A program made the position numbers and the translations under genes. A stretch of 64,000 bases of DNA from Dentipellis sp. KUC8613 (taxonomy: Eukaryota > Basidiomycota > Agaricomycetes > Russulales > Hericiaceae), in assembly GCA_002286715.1 (NCBI GenBank), contig NSJX01000031.1:160266-224265 (forward strand). Direction: 5' to 3'. The notes below the pieces were generated by a model. That model was not told the origin of the DNA and made no database searches. It worked only from the letters and a program-made list of their open reading frames with translations. Within the stretch, counting starts at the first letter, position 1; each line of letters opens with the position of its first letter. Positions 47,982 through 60,000 of the stretch are shown here, one piece after another.

Positions 47982-49540
47982 CTACGGCTTGATGGGCTCC
48001 GCCTTGGGCCAAATCGCAATGGGAGCATAGTTCTTCATGATAGGGTGCGGAGCGGTACCATCGCCCTGAAAGGAACCGAGTCGTCAACATATGCTGGGCA
48101 ATCGGGAGAGATATACGTACGATGAGCCAGTTGGGGAAGCCGACGTCGAAGGGCAGGACGCTCTCGAGGTACTGGATCTGCTCCTTGGACAGGTTGAGCG
48201 TGAGCGCCTCGATGTTCCGCTCCAGGTTCTCGACTTTGCGGCCTCCGATGATGGGGAAGACGTAGGGCGTCTTCTGCAGGTGGTACGCGATGGCGACTGG
48301 GATCATGCGTAAGTCAGCGGGTAGGAACGGATAGGTGAAGGATGGGGAAAGACAGAGTGAGTGCCCAAACGTACCCGCTTGGATGCTCTTCGCGCCGAGC
48401 TCGCCGGCGACTTTCTCGAGGGCTGCGCTGATCGTGCGGTCGGCCTCGTTGCGCTCCCATTGCGAGTCCTGCGTGTAGCCAGTGCGCTCTCCCTCGCCGC
48501 GTGCCTTGCGGGCCTCGTCCTCCGCGTCCGTGCGGAAGCGGCCTCCGCCGAGGACATCCCAGGGAGCAAGAGCGAGGCCTAGGATCCCGGATATGAGCAA
48601 ATGAATCGAGCTCGCCAAAGGGGGGATATAGATTACCGAGCTGGCGGGCCATGGGGATGATCTCCCGCTCGAAGGAGCGTTTGGTGAGGTTCCACTGGCC
48701 CTGGTAGATGCAGAACGGAGTCTTGCCATGGTCGAGGGCGTACTGGTTCGCTTGGGAGACGATCCAGGCGGGGCAATCCTATGTATGTACAGTCAATATC
48801 TACCCGAGCTGTTATACTGAGCCGACTAACAGAGATTCCCTGTGAACGAGCACATTGAGTCATCATTCAGAGTCACTATTGAGAAGGGAGACACTCACGA
48901 GGTGCAGCACTTTCCCGGCAACGACGAGGTTGTGCAGGTTGTTCATCAGCTCCTCGATGCTCGTGTCCCAGTCGTACCAGTGGCAGTACAGAATGTCGAC
49001 ATAATCCGTGCGCAGCTTCTTGAGCGAATCGGCGATGGCCAGGTGCAAAGACTTGGTGCCGCTGCCTTGGTAGTGGACTTTCTGTTTGATGGTCGGATCA
49101 CCCCTCTTCCAAGGAGACGCGAACTGCAGTTGAGAAGAAAAGGTAAGATATGAGCTGCACAAAGTGAATAATACAAACCGACCTTGGTCGCAACCACGAT
49201 TTGGTCGCGGATGCCGCGCAGCTCCATCCATTCACCGATTAGTCCCTCAGAGGTACCATTTTGGCTGAGCAGAGGAGCGTGAGCCATGCAATTTGCAGAC
49301 GTTTCGACGAACTTACTAGTTGCAAGCTGTATCAATGAAGTTCCCCCCAGCGTTGTAATACGCGTCCAGGAGGCGGAAACTGGAGTCCCTGTCCATTGCC
49401 CCCATTCCTGCACCCCATTCGGTGCCGATGGACATTCCACCGAGCTGGATTGGGGAAACGCGAATGCTCGCCCGAGGGGAGAGAACGCGATAGTTTCCGA
49501 GAGGGGTCGGTGCAACGGGTTGGGCAGGAAGGTGGGACAT
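47982..49540 (-). CDS. aryl-alcohol-dehydrogenase-type aldo-keto reductase (AKR9-like)
   Basis: NADP-dependent reductase of the fungal aryl-alcohol dehydrogenase family, which interconverts aromatic aldehydes and alcohols in wood-decay fungi and also occurs in secondary metabolism. Start at 49540 reads [15 protein letters not shown], then [20 protein letters not shown]. The tetrad is Asp and Tyr in [15 protein letters not shown] (across the intron near 49316), Lys in VVATKF and His in [11 protein letters not shown]. Downstream motifs are [32 protein letters not shown] and [20 protein letters not shown]. It ends [11 protein letters not shown] at 47982. About 390 residues, complete, with around seven introns. 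A palindrome with a CCG-N3-CGG core lies about 155 bp upstream. Confidence 0.93.
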
Positions 49541-50555
49541 GTTGTCGAAAGGCTGAAGGTGTTGGTTGAGAGGGCGTAGGAGTGCTTGTTGTATAGCGTC
49601 CGACCAACATCCAGCCCCCTATTTATCGGTTTTTGAAAAATGAAGACTTCTCCGTGATGCTTTATCTGGATATTGTCCACTGTGCACACTGCACAGTATG
49701 CCGGAACGGCATACCGGACGCCCCACCTGATGACTTGCTCAGTACTGACAGAACGGCGGAGAGCGATATCCCTTACCCCCCGTATGGGACCGAATGCAGA
49801 GCTCGTCGTCTTCGAAGTGTCTGACAGTCCTCTTCAGCTGGAGAAGTAACGAGATGAGCAAGCGAGCAGAAATAGAGACCGAAGGCGTCCTCAGGCAAAT
49901 TGGTACCTGGATGGGCCTGATGGGTACGATGGGCACAATGGACGATTGATAACCGGAAGACGCAATTCGTCTAGACTAATAGACCAAGAATCTCCTATAT
50001 GACGACCGACCAGGTCTCACAAGCCCGACGCGTCCATCCCTCGTGTGCAGAGTCACACGACCTGCGAGGCAGCGAATACTCTGGTAACGTATGCACAAAT
50101 CCTGTACGGATGGGACATAGCGTAGCGCGCGCATAATCACAGTTCACGGTAGGAGACGAGCCATACACCTTATTACATAAGAGGGAGTTCGTCAAGAATT
50201 CGAAGCTAATCAAAATTCTAAAATTCTACAGCAACGACATTGAAAAAATATCCAGAGCTCTAACACTTATTACACACCCACAGTCTACAGATTCAGATCA
50301 ACATCGGGCTGGAGAAAGCACAATTAATCGAGGCGTCGAAGTCGAGAGCAGCTTGAAAGCCTAGGTATATTGGCGTGGGAAATCCTGACCATCTGCATCC
50401 TGACTCGAGTCAGCACCTCGAGCAAAAAAGAAAAGTACAGCGATCGATTTCGCCGAACGTCCAAAATTCTTGCCGTCTTCCGCCAACCCTTGCTGCATCG
50501 CAGCCGCTCTCTGATTCCGTGTACATACAGGTTTTTTCACCCACGAATTCGAGCA
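49541..50555. promoter_or_regulatory. divergent promoter region: AKR9-like reductase / ArgRS
   Basis: 1.0 kb between two divergent genes. It has a GATAAATAG element near 49622-49630 in reductase sense, about 85 bp before its ATG, and the palindrome described separately. A 76-codon frame open from 50328 to the ArgRS ATG is discussed in the findings. Confidence 0.45.
49696..49714. promoter_or_regulatory. perfect inverted repeat with CCG-N3-CGG core
   Basis: GTATGCCG, spacer GAA, CGGCATAC: 8-bp arms with a 3-nt spacer. The everted CCG/CGG triplets are the kind of half-sites bound by fungal Zn(II)2Cys6 regulators. The position, about 155 bp upstream of the reductase ATG, fits an operator. Binding is inferred. 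Confidence 0.5.
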
Positions 50556-52550
50556 ATGTCAACACTTCCGTCGCTACCACCTGTGGAGGGCTCGGATCCT
50601 GCCAGGAGCGTCCTGGATTCGTTCCGGATTTCGATTGCAAAGCGCGTCGCCGACGCGCTGCCTCCGCTGACTGTCGAGCAGGTATACGCGGGTGTCGACT
50701 TTGGCAAGAAGGGTGTGGATTTCACGATCGCGCTGCCGCGGTTCCGGCTGCCGGGCAAGGTCGATGAGCTCGCGGGCAAAGTGATCAACTCGGTGCGTTC
50801 TTTCTACTCGAGCATGGCCGAAAATGTGTCGGTGCTTATGGGCTCATAGTTCCAAGCAGACGACTATATCGAGTCCGTGTCGCACGACAAGGCTTTCCTC
50901 CATTTCATGTGCCGCACGTCCACCCTCGTCCGCGCCGTCCTCACCCAGGTCCACACCCTCACGTACGACACCGCCTCCGGCCAGCCCGAGTACGGCTCGA
51001 ACGAGCTCGGAAAGGGCAAGAAGGTCCTCATCGAGTACTCGTCCCCTAACATCGCCAAGAGCTTCCACGTCGGTCACCTGCGCTCGACCATCATCGGTGC
51101 CTTCCTCGCGAATCTGTACAAGGCGTGCGGGTGGGAGGTCGTGTCTATGAACTACCTCGGCGACTGGGGAACACAGGTACGCCCTATTTCGCTCTTTGTG
51201 TCCGTCACTGCCGGCTGAACTCGCGCCCTCAAGTTCGGTATGATCGCCGTCGGCTTCGAAAAATACGGCTCGCAGGAGGAGCTCGAAAAGGATGCGATCA
51301 AGCATCTCTACAGCGTCTACGTCCAGGTCAACAAGGACGCCGAGGCGGACCCGAACGTCAAGGTCGAGGCCGCCAAGTGGTTCAAGCGCATGGAGGACGG
51401 CGACGAGGACGCGCTGAAGAACTGGCGCGTCTGGCGCGAGCTCAGCATTCAAAAGTACACCGAGGAGTATGCCCGCCTCAATGTCCACTTCGACGTGTAC
51501 ACCGGAGAGAGCCAGGTCGGGAAGAAGTGGCAGGACAAGGCGCTGGAGCGGCTGGACGAGATGGGGCTCATCACCGACGTCGAAGGTGCGAAGCTCGTGG
51601 ATCTTGAGAAGTGGAAACTGCAAAAAGCCGTCTTGCGCAAAAAGGGTAATTTGTGATCATCTACTGCTCTGTTCTCTGCTGATCGTGCACTAGATGGCAC
51701 GTCTATCTACCTCACCCGAGACATCGGCGGCGCCGTCGAGCGATATGAAAAATACCAGTTCGACAAGATGATCTACGTCATCTCGTCGCAACAGGACCTG
51801 CACGTCGCGCAGTTCTTCAAGATCCTCAAGCTCATGGAATACCCCTGGGCGGACAGGCTTGAGCACGTCAACTACGGCCTGGTGCTCGGAATGAGCACGC
51901 GCAAGGGCACGGCGGTCTTCCTCGACCAGATCATCCGCGAGGCGGCGAACGTGATGCACGACCAGATGAAGAAGAACGAGGAGAAGTACGCGGCGGTCGA
52001 AGATCCCGAGCACACAAGTCTCGAGATTGGCATCACCGGCATCAAGATTCAGGATATGGCTGCCAAGCGGTATGTTCCCCTCCATTTTGTCTCCGGACCA
52101 TGAACTCATCGTATGCGCAGGATAAACAACTACAACTTCAGCTGGGACCGCATGAAGTCGTTCGAGGGCGACACCGGCCCGTACCTGCAATACGCCCACG
52201 TCCGTCTCGCCTCCCTCGCCCGCAAGAACCCCGAGCTGTTCCCGCTCCCGCCGCCCGCGGAGGTCAAGACGGACACGATCGTCGAGCCCGCTGCGCGCGA
52301 GATCGTCTTCCTCCTGGGCACGTACCCCGACGTCGTCAAGACGGCGCTCCGGACACAGGAGCCGAGCGGGATCGTCACGTACCTTTTCCGCCTGAGCCAC
52401 GCGATCTCGAGCGCGTGGGAGACGGTGGTGGTCAAGGGCGAGCAGGACGTGGACAAGGCCAAGGCGCGGCTGTGGCTGTACTCGAATGCGCGGGAGGTGC
52501 TGGGGGCGGGGATGCGTTTGTTGAGCATCCGACCATTAGAACGTATGTAG
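50556..52550 (+). CDS. arginyl-tRNA synthetase (EC 6.1.1.19)
   Basis: Class I aminoacyl-tRNA synthetase charging tRNA-Arg. The first ATG at 50556 begins [14 protein letters not shown], followed by the N-terminal tRNA-binding additional domain ([18 protein letters not shown]). The HIGH motif is HVGH within [20 protein letters not shown]. Then come [30 protein letters not shown] and [17 protein letters not shown]. The KMSKS-equivalent is MSTRKG in [13 protein letters not shown]. The anticodon-binding DALR-type end includes [31 protein letters not shown] and the terminus LSIRPLERM. Five or so exons are separated by 50-70 nt introns. An Arg/Ser-rich open extension precedes the ATG, which could allow dual targeting to mitochondria. 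Confidence 0.95.
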
Positions 52551-52736
52551 AGTAATATTAATGTGTAGATTTCTTGTCCATCATACTGTATCTTCGAGTT
52601 TTGGGTCGTTTCCATCGCATATGGCTGAAGGAGTACTGGTGTCGCGTACGGAAGGTGCTTCCCACGGTTTGGAGCTGCTGCGTGATGGTCCCTGCTGCAG
52701 CTCGTCTGCCCAAGGACACCATACATACATACGACC

Positions 52737-53421
52737 ATGTCTCTCCCCCACTCCCACTATGATCCTAGGCGAGTCTGTCTTAATCCATTCCCTGCGCTCA
52801 ACATCTCGCTGCCAAAGCACAAGCGCACCATCGGAATCTACATCGCAGGCGGACTCGTGAGTGCCAAATGTCCCCGCTTCACAACCGGTCTTACGAAGCT
52901 CTGTCTTGTTCTTTCGCTCTAGTTCGCACTAGCCAACTGGCTCTTCTTCGACGCGGCGATCCTCTCGGCGCACGCGCACTCACCATATGGCGAGCCGGAG
53001 CGGCCGCCGCCCGTGCACGTCTCCTTCGTCGACTGGGTCCCGGGCATCTGTTCGCTCCTCGGCATGCTCGTGATCAACCTCATCGACAAAGACCGTGTGC
53101 GTGGGGACGAAGGGTTCGGGGATTCGCGCGCGGTGTGGCGGGCGCGGCTGTTCCTATTCGTCGGGTTCGCGCTTATGGCGGGTGGCCTCGCCGGCAGCGT
53201 GGTGCGTCTTGCTCCCTCAGCATCTTTCGGTGACCGTCTTGGCTGATGTGTTTGCGCAGTCGGTGCTTGTGCTGAAGTACATCCTGCATGCGTATACGGA
53301 GCAGTATCTGTACTACGGATATGCGAATGTGTCGCAGAACGTCGCGCTAATGCTGTCGGCGGTGATCTTGTGGATAGCGCAGAGTGCGGGGAGCGAGTAC
53401 GAGTATAACCTTGCTATTTAA
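52737..53421 (+). CDS. Vps68 / TMEM50 (UPF0220) family membrane protein
   Basis: Small four-helix membrane protein of the UPF0220 family, whose yeast member Vps68 acts in vacuolar and endosomal sorting. Three exons: the ATG at 52737 gives MSLPHSHYDPRR, and a first helix (TIGIYIAGGL) splices with donor GTGAGT into FALANWLFFDAAILSAHAH. Helix two is VSFVDWVPGICSLLGMLVIN, with the family-typical VNLID-like segment NLIDKDRV. Helix three is LFLFVGFALMAGGLAGSV. After another intron, SVLVLKYILHAYTEQYLYYG leads to helix four, VSQNVALMLSAVILWIAQSA. It stops at 53421. Length, about 185 residues, fits. It starts 187 bp after the ArgRS stop on the same strand. Confidence 0.85.
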
Positions 53422-53981
53422 TGCTGTATGGGTGAGTCTTCGCTTCGTATGTCAAGGGACTGGGAGGAATTAATGTGGTGCTTGGCGCAGACTCGATAGG
53501 TTGTTCGTGCTGTATCAGTCACTTGCCTTTGTTCGTTGGAGTGGAGGTGTATCATCTCATCATATATATGTGATCCAAGCTCGGGACGCTTTTTCGTTGT
53601 GCCTTTCGGTAAATCTTTGTGGTGAGACTCGATGCAGAACGTTGGCGTGCGGAATGATCTGTGCCGTGCCGCAGGACGTGTCAACAGGCAAGGTATGTTT
53701 GATTCAAGTGCCTTCTCTTACGATAAATAATTTTCGAATCATCAGTATCCTTGAGCTTGACCCGAGCTTTATGAGGCGTGGCATCGCGGTCTGAGCAGCG
53801 TCGGCACTGCCATGCGACATTCCGAGCTCCTTCTGAGCGACCAAGTAGGTCTATCTAGACGCCGAGGACGCACACGCATGCCCCAAGGCTGCCGTCCTCC
53901 TGCTAGCTCCCACCACAGCGACATCGCTACCTGACGAGCTACCGCAGGTTGCGCAACATCGAACAACCCACACAATCTTGA
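53422..53981. other. intergenic, no supported gene
   Basis: This holds the Vps68-like 3' flank and the sequence upstream of a Goodbye-domain fragment. Frames on both strands are short and lack domains. Confidence 0.4.
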
Positions 53982-54224
53982 ATGGCTGACACTCAGTTCA
54001 CGGTGCTCTGGAACGAGGCGATCAAGCAGTACGAGACCGATACAAGGCAGAGGATTGCAGGCGCTCGCCGTGCTCTGGACGAGGCTCTTGCATCTAATGC
54101 TTCTCATAGAGGCACTACCGAGGCTTCTACGGTTGGGTCTCTTCATTTATTATATACAGAAGACTGGAGCATAGTTCAAATATATTTGAGGTATGCAATT
54201 ATATTTTTTCATGTTCCAGAATAG
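53982..54224 (+). pseudogene. Goodbye-domain N-terminal fragment, copy 3
   Basis: The ATG opens with MADTQFTVLWNEAIKQYETD followed by TRQRIAGARRALDEALA, which corresponds to the first 40 or so residues of the Goodbye domain in the two NLR genes (pattern W-AAIKRYE-DT). After about residue 45 the similarity ends and the frame runs into AT-richer sequence, closing at 54224. No NACHT or ankyrin sequence follows. This is probably a decayed or truncated third copy, although a short spliced product cannot be excluded. The flanking genes are unrelated single-copy genes. Confidence 0.6.
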
Positions 54225-54978
54225 TTCCAAGTTCAGTGGTAGTGATGGGATGTGCAGCAGATGCAATCCATTGCAAAATATAATAGCGGAGTCCTGCAAA
54301 CTGATCCTGGGATGCAGGCTAACAGTGAGGTTGCGAACGAGCTGGACTATCACCACAGTTACAGTGCTGGTCACAGAGTCAGCGTATACAGTCGAAGTGC
54401 GGTTGACCATCCCGGCGTTTAGAGCCTCGGGGACTACCCTGAAAGTCATATTCATCTACTGTATTTTTTGCAGCTCCCTTTCTCGAGAGAACCCAGCTGC
54501 GCACCGTTCTCAAAATCGACTCGACAGTCGGTACCACTGTCTCGTATTCCTACATCAATCCATGAGTCGTAAGATAAGCTACAGTCAATTAGCAGGGATA
54601 TCTAGTACTGTATGTAGGTTTGTATTCGTGGTATAGGTTCGTGTAAGTGCATGAGTAACTCTGCAGCGGCTGCATCGAGGACAGGACGGTGGTCAAGATC
54701 TAAGTATATGACCCCGCGTGTGCATTTTGTGGCAAGAAACCGGAAGAAAGCCGATGAAGAAACAAGACAAGCAAGAAATATAGACGAAAAGAGAGCGAGC
54801 AGGGAAGAAACAAACGAGCGGCGTCGAAGAGATACCCAGCAGAAGACGTGGGGCAAGTAAACGAAACACGGCAGACACGAGGAGGTCCAAGTCGTCCTGA
54901 CCAAAACCAAAACAAGCAAAGGAAGCACAAAGACAAAGACATAAAGTACAGCCACCTCAATGCACGAACTGCTCGATG
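54225..54978. other. intergenic, mixed composition
   Basis: Between the Goodbye fragment and the 3' end of the Ser/His-rich gene. Frames at 54193-54636 (plus) and 54150-54455 (minus) overlap without domains. The purine-rich stretch 54700-54950 is compositionally skewed. No gene is supported. Confidence 0.4.
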
Positions 54979-57022
54979 CTATCGCACAGTCTCCGACTGC
55001 CGCCGCCGCATCCTATGCCCACCCTCGCGCGCACGCAACGCGGGCTCCGGGACAGGTTCCGGTCCAGCACTCGGATGCCCACGAGACAGCGGGAAGCGCG
55101 GGACATGCAGCAGGCGCTGCAGCAATGGCCGCTTCTGCTGGTGCTGGTGCTGATGCTGCGTCGGCGACGGCGTCGGCGCAGGCTCGTACGCAGCGGCAGC
55201 GCGCGATGGGCCCGTATCATGCGACTCGCGGCGATACATGGACGACGCAAGGCTGGTGAGGTTCGACCTCGGACCCTGCACCGACGGGCATGAGCATCAC
55301 TCCAAGGACACAGACAGAGGCGACACTCACCAACACCTTCACCTTCTGGCCCGGGCTCGGGATCACGTAGTACGTGCTCGCGGAGCTGTGGCTCGACGCG
55401 TCGTCCTCCCGGTCCGCGTCGTCCCACCGCCCGCCGTCGTACCGCCTGCGCCGCTGTCCCTCCCGCCTGCGCTCGCCGCCCGCATTCGGCGACGGCGTGC
55501 GCGAGAAGTCCTCGTACAGGCGCCCGCGGCTCCGGCTGCGCCCTGCCCAGGTGGCGCCGTGCGCGGGCGCCGCGGCGGCGGAGGCGAGCGGCGTCGGGTC
55601 CGAGTAGGACGCGGCGAGCGTGCGTGTCGCGTGGTGGTGTGTGCGGGGCGTGCGCGAGCGAGGCTCTGCATCGCGTGGGGACGGGGGATAGGCCTGCGAA
55701 GACTCGCCAGGGTGTATGGAGGCGGTGCGCTGCATGGAGGACGCGTGTGGTTGATGAACATGTGAGGGCCGGTGGGCCGTGATCAGGGGCGGGTTGTAGT
55801 TGTATGAAGCCGTCTCGGAGTTGTGGTTTGACGGCGCGTACACGATCGAGGGCGGCTGGTGCTGGTGCTGGCGGGCATCGTGGCGAGAGGAGTTGGATCC
55901 TCTGCGCGAGGAAGGGTAAGCAGCGGACTGGGAATGTGAGTGCGAATGCGAATGCGATGCTGAGCCGCTGCGATGACGTGAAGAGGCCGCAGGAGGCGGA
56001 TATGAATGGGAATGAGAGTGAGAGATGGCGCCTCTATGAGCAAGCGATTGGGAATGTGAAGACCCGCCGGGAGGCGCCTGCTCGAAATGGGTCAACGGCG
56101 GTTCCGGGCCAGGAGAAACGTCCACGCGGACTGCTTCGTCAACCTTGGCCTCGAGATCAGCCGCCAGCGGCGCTTGCCCTGCAAAAGCGTGAACTGGAGA
56201 TGGGGACACGATGTCCTTCGGCTGCGTCCCTTGAGTATGTGTCGGGGAGATGGGCATTGGGGGATGTGCTGGTGGAGGAGGGGCATAGATCATCTGGAGC
56301 GTCGCATGCCGAGAACTCTGAGAATGATTCGAACGGAGGGACTTCGAGCGCAACGAGTTAGATGCAGATTGTGAATGGTGAGAATGTGAATGATGAGAGC
56401 GCGATGTGTGGGCGGAATGAGGTGTAGTAGGCGAAGGGTGTATTTGAATAGTCTCGGGTGCAACGGGCTGGGAATATGGCGCCAGTTGAAGCTGGGGAGG
56501 TGGAGGAAGCTGCATCGCACTGCCCGGAGGTTGAGAGTGAAGGTACGGGTGGGTGTATGGCTGCGACGACTGGTGACTCGAGCTATGGGAGACCATGGCA
56601 TGCGGATGGGTCGCCGCCCTCGCCCGGTTTTGGTAGATGTGTGGCGTAGGAGGAACCGGGGCAGGCGGTTTAGCGTACTGTGTGGCCCACGGGTCTCCGT
56701 AAGCAACAGGTGGTCTGCCCTCCTTCTCCTGCATGGACATCTGCATCTGATTGTCAGCGTATGGATTCGATGCAGTTACAGGGATGTCAGGTCGCCCGTC
56801 AGGGTAACGCAACAACATCCTTGGGGGCACCGAATGGCTACTCTCGGCGTCCGACTCGGTGGGGCTGCTGAGACCGTCATCCGAGTCGCTGACGAGTGAA
56901 GGAGCGACGGACGGAGAGACAAAGTTGGTGCCATTCGCATGCGTGGTGACCCAGTTCGCCGTTCGCGCGCGAGAGGACATCCACTGAGCAACGGCTTCGG
57001 GAGAAGTCGTGTACTCGGTCAT
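54979..57022 (-). CDS. low-complexity Ser/His/Pro-rich protein
   Basis: Two exons. The ATG at 57022 opens MTEYTTSPEAVAQWMSSRAR, then NWVTTHANGTNFVSPSVAPS. A long disordered body follows, rich in Ser, His, Pro and Gln, with several SHSHSH tracts and PP-rich segments. The first exon ends YYVIPSPGQKVKVL. A 55-nt GTGAGT intron near 55265-55325 joins a second exon, in phase, from GPRSNLTSLASSMYRRES to the end MRRRQSETVR at 54979. About 690 residues. The conserved-looking N- and C-terminal blocks suggest a real protein, probably intrinsically disordered and nuclear or cytoplasmic; no catalytic domain is visible. Frames upstream of 57022 lack an ATG, so I keep this start. Function unknown. Confidence 0.72.
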
Positions 57023-60000
57023 CTGGACATGGACTTGCCTGGCTGAACGTCGGGAAAGGATCGAGATGAAATGCCGAGACGACAAAAAAGAGGATATGCG
57101 GAGAGCGGGGAAAGAGAAAGGAGCTAGCAAGGCGGCAGGAACCTTTATACTTGCCAGGTGTGCGGCGGTGGAGATTCCCCCGTTGTACGGCTGCTTCGCC
57201 GGAGTAGAGTCCTGACTCTGGCTGGCTCTCGGCACATCTGGCGTCTGACAACGGTCTGGGATATGACGTCCGCCTCCGAAAGAGCCAAATCGGACCTACA
57301 ATCTATCATCAGACTCACCGTATCCGCCAGTCCAGGCGGGTTATCCACGCAGCCTCTGTGGATATCCGACAACGTGTTTTCCGTGAGGCTCAGCCACTCC
57401 CCCCTTCGGCATCTTCCGTCCTCCTCCTCTTGCTCCTCTCAGCGTCCCTTGATCCTGTCCTGCACTGTCTACCGCAGCCCCAGTGCCCCCAGGTGGTCGA
57501 CTGACCCTTGGTTAGCCCATGAATTTGCACAAAGGTGCAAGGACGTCAGACCATCCAAATGGACGGCGCTTCCGATCGCTTCCCACGCGCCCAATCATAC
57601 TGCGTCTGAAAATGGGAAATGTCGGAAAACATATCAAAGTGGTACTGGTACGTTTGCACTCCTTTCTTGGCTGCTACGGCGCTTATTCGGCTTTCATCCT
57701 ATTCTAGTCTCCCTCAGCCGGTATCCTCTGCTCGTCGATACTCGATGTGCTTGGGTCTCCCTGAGCTAGCCGGCTAATTTGTACAGCACCAGACTGAGCA
57801 GCAGTGCTTGGGTTCTCCTGCGGACGCGCCTCTCAGCTGACCAACCACGTCAGCGAGTGTGTCGCCTGCATTGCCGTATCTCCCAAAGCGAATTCCATTT
57901 TCCGCCTGAAGTGGATGCACGAGGTCCAGCCTCTCACAGCGTGTGCTGCGCATGGATCTCGATGGATTTGGTGGCGGAGCAAACTGTTATGCTGGACGGC
58001 CTTGCCTTGCGCTACGTCCTAGGGTATCTTCCAGGCTGTATAGGTATCTCGAGCCTGCGTGCTACAGAACCCGGATGCGAAGGTCCCTCAATCTGCTTTG
58101 CACCTCATCACAGAGCTCTGAGATGTCTTCTTTCCCTTCCTTGCCATATTTCCTGCCAAAAGAGGCTGCGCCACTACGCCAGAAGCACCTGCCACGGTCC
58201 GCTTTCCTCGATTGAAGATCGCCTTATCCTCGGTCTTTCGCCTACTGTGGGCGCAATACTCACGAAAGACCGTGCCTGTCAACTGTCTGCGCCTTCCCGG
58301 GCTCCGTACGCCTCCGCGCTTTGCGTCCGTGAGACGTTCAGTCCATCACTGACTTACCTCTCGATGCTGACCTCGCTACTTTCCAAGAATGTGCGGGATA
58401 TACTCCGATATCGTTGTTCATGCACCTGTATCTCACGCAGCCAATTCATATTGAGCGTCTCCGCGCCTCCCCAGACTCGGCCGAGAAACTTTCAACAATC
58501 CTTTCGCAGATCCTCATGCGACTCGTCCGTCGAGACAGGACGCGCCACGTTTTGATCCCACGGCACGGTGTCGCAAGCAACAGCCTGAGTTCGCTCTCGC
58601 GTTACCCCAAGCCAGTTCTGCCTCCCCGCGCGCCCCTTTTCTACACCTCAGCTTACTTTCCCCACGTCTCCCGGAACTTTCTGCACTCGAAACGGATTCT
58701 GTCCACGCCGGTGTTTCGGGACATGCAGCCGCCCGTCTGTCTCCCTCTGCGCCTACCGTTGACTTTCAGCAGCCTCTGCTCATCTTTGAGTCACCCTGTG
58801 GACAGCGCATCTGACCCGAAATCCCGACCGTATCAATTTTTTCTCGAACCTCACGCCTCTCACCCTCACAAATTCATCTCCCTTGACGCTTGACACCTAT
58901 GGACCTGAAGATGAACCACGCTTCATGAAATGACAATGGGCGCTCCGAATTCAACAGGCCTCGCAACATCCCAGGCCGTTTTCGTCTCCCGAGGCTTGAT
59001 GCCACGCCACCGATTGGCCTTCCCCTAGCGCCGTGTACTCATGTGGTAGCAAACGCCCTCACGAATATCGATGGTCCTCTTCTTTTCTTCCATTTCCGTT
59101 TCAACGTCTCGGACATCCGATACACGTACTAGGAGACGCGTCCACCAAGTGTATAGAGCGTGGGGGCGTCCTAGGAGAAGCGGGCCAGGACGAACGCCAC
59201 AACGCGCTCGGTGCATGTCCTTCATGATCACGCTTTCGGCTTTACGGAACTATTGATACACGCCGCACCCACACCCCTTTCATTCCCGACGCCTCTCGCA
59301 ACGCCCACTTTGGTACGTCGCTATACGCCGCGTTACCCAGGTGACATAGACACCTTCCCTGCATCGACGATGCCCTATCTCCTCTCCCACTGGCCCGCCG
59401 CTGTATTCGATCTCTAGCATCGCGTTCCTTATATCCGCTATCTGCCCCTGCGTGCGCTCTGGCTGTGACATCAATCCCTGGATCGACACGCTCGCGCTTG
59501 TTTGCCTGCCTTCTCCGTCAAGCGCGCTCCGCGAACGTGTTTGATCCTCTTGCTTCCAGATCGACGTGGTTACTTTCCCACCCGCAGCCGCGCCTCTGCT
59601 TACCCCTTCGTCAGCTCCACTTACCGTGACACCATCCTTGAGTCATCCGCTCTCGAGCCTGTCCAGTGTCGTCAGATTCCTCGCCCTACGGACACATAAC
59701 ATTCCATCGCCCCTCCGCAGCGCTCTATCTATGTCATGGATATCGCGTCGAGGCGCTGCGTCAGCTGGCGTTGAACGCCTAGATCCCCGCCCCTCCAAGG
59801 ACTCCGCGGCGGAAACTTGTCTCGCAGCTAGACGTACGCCCCGGATGGTGTGTGCCTCTCCCATTAAGACTGGCGGACGGACCACCATACCGACTGAAAT
59901 AGCGCACGGCAGTGCCACTGCCTCCGCCACTTCTCCCGTGCTCCAGCCCTGGTCACGAAGCGAATGACGAGGCGTACCCATTCCCTCGAGGCCCGCACGG

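Noticed and set aside
50844..51623. 259-codon minus-strand frame
   Set aside because: Antisense shadow of the ArgRS exons, spanning its introns; no domain.
57779..58555. 258-codon plus-strand frame
   Set aside because: Cys/Ser/Leu-rich without periodicity or domain; explained by the pyrimidine bias of the region.
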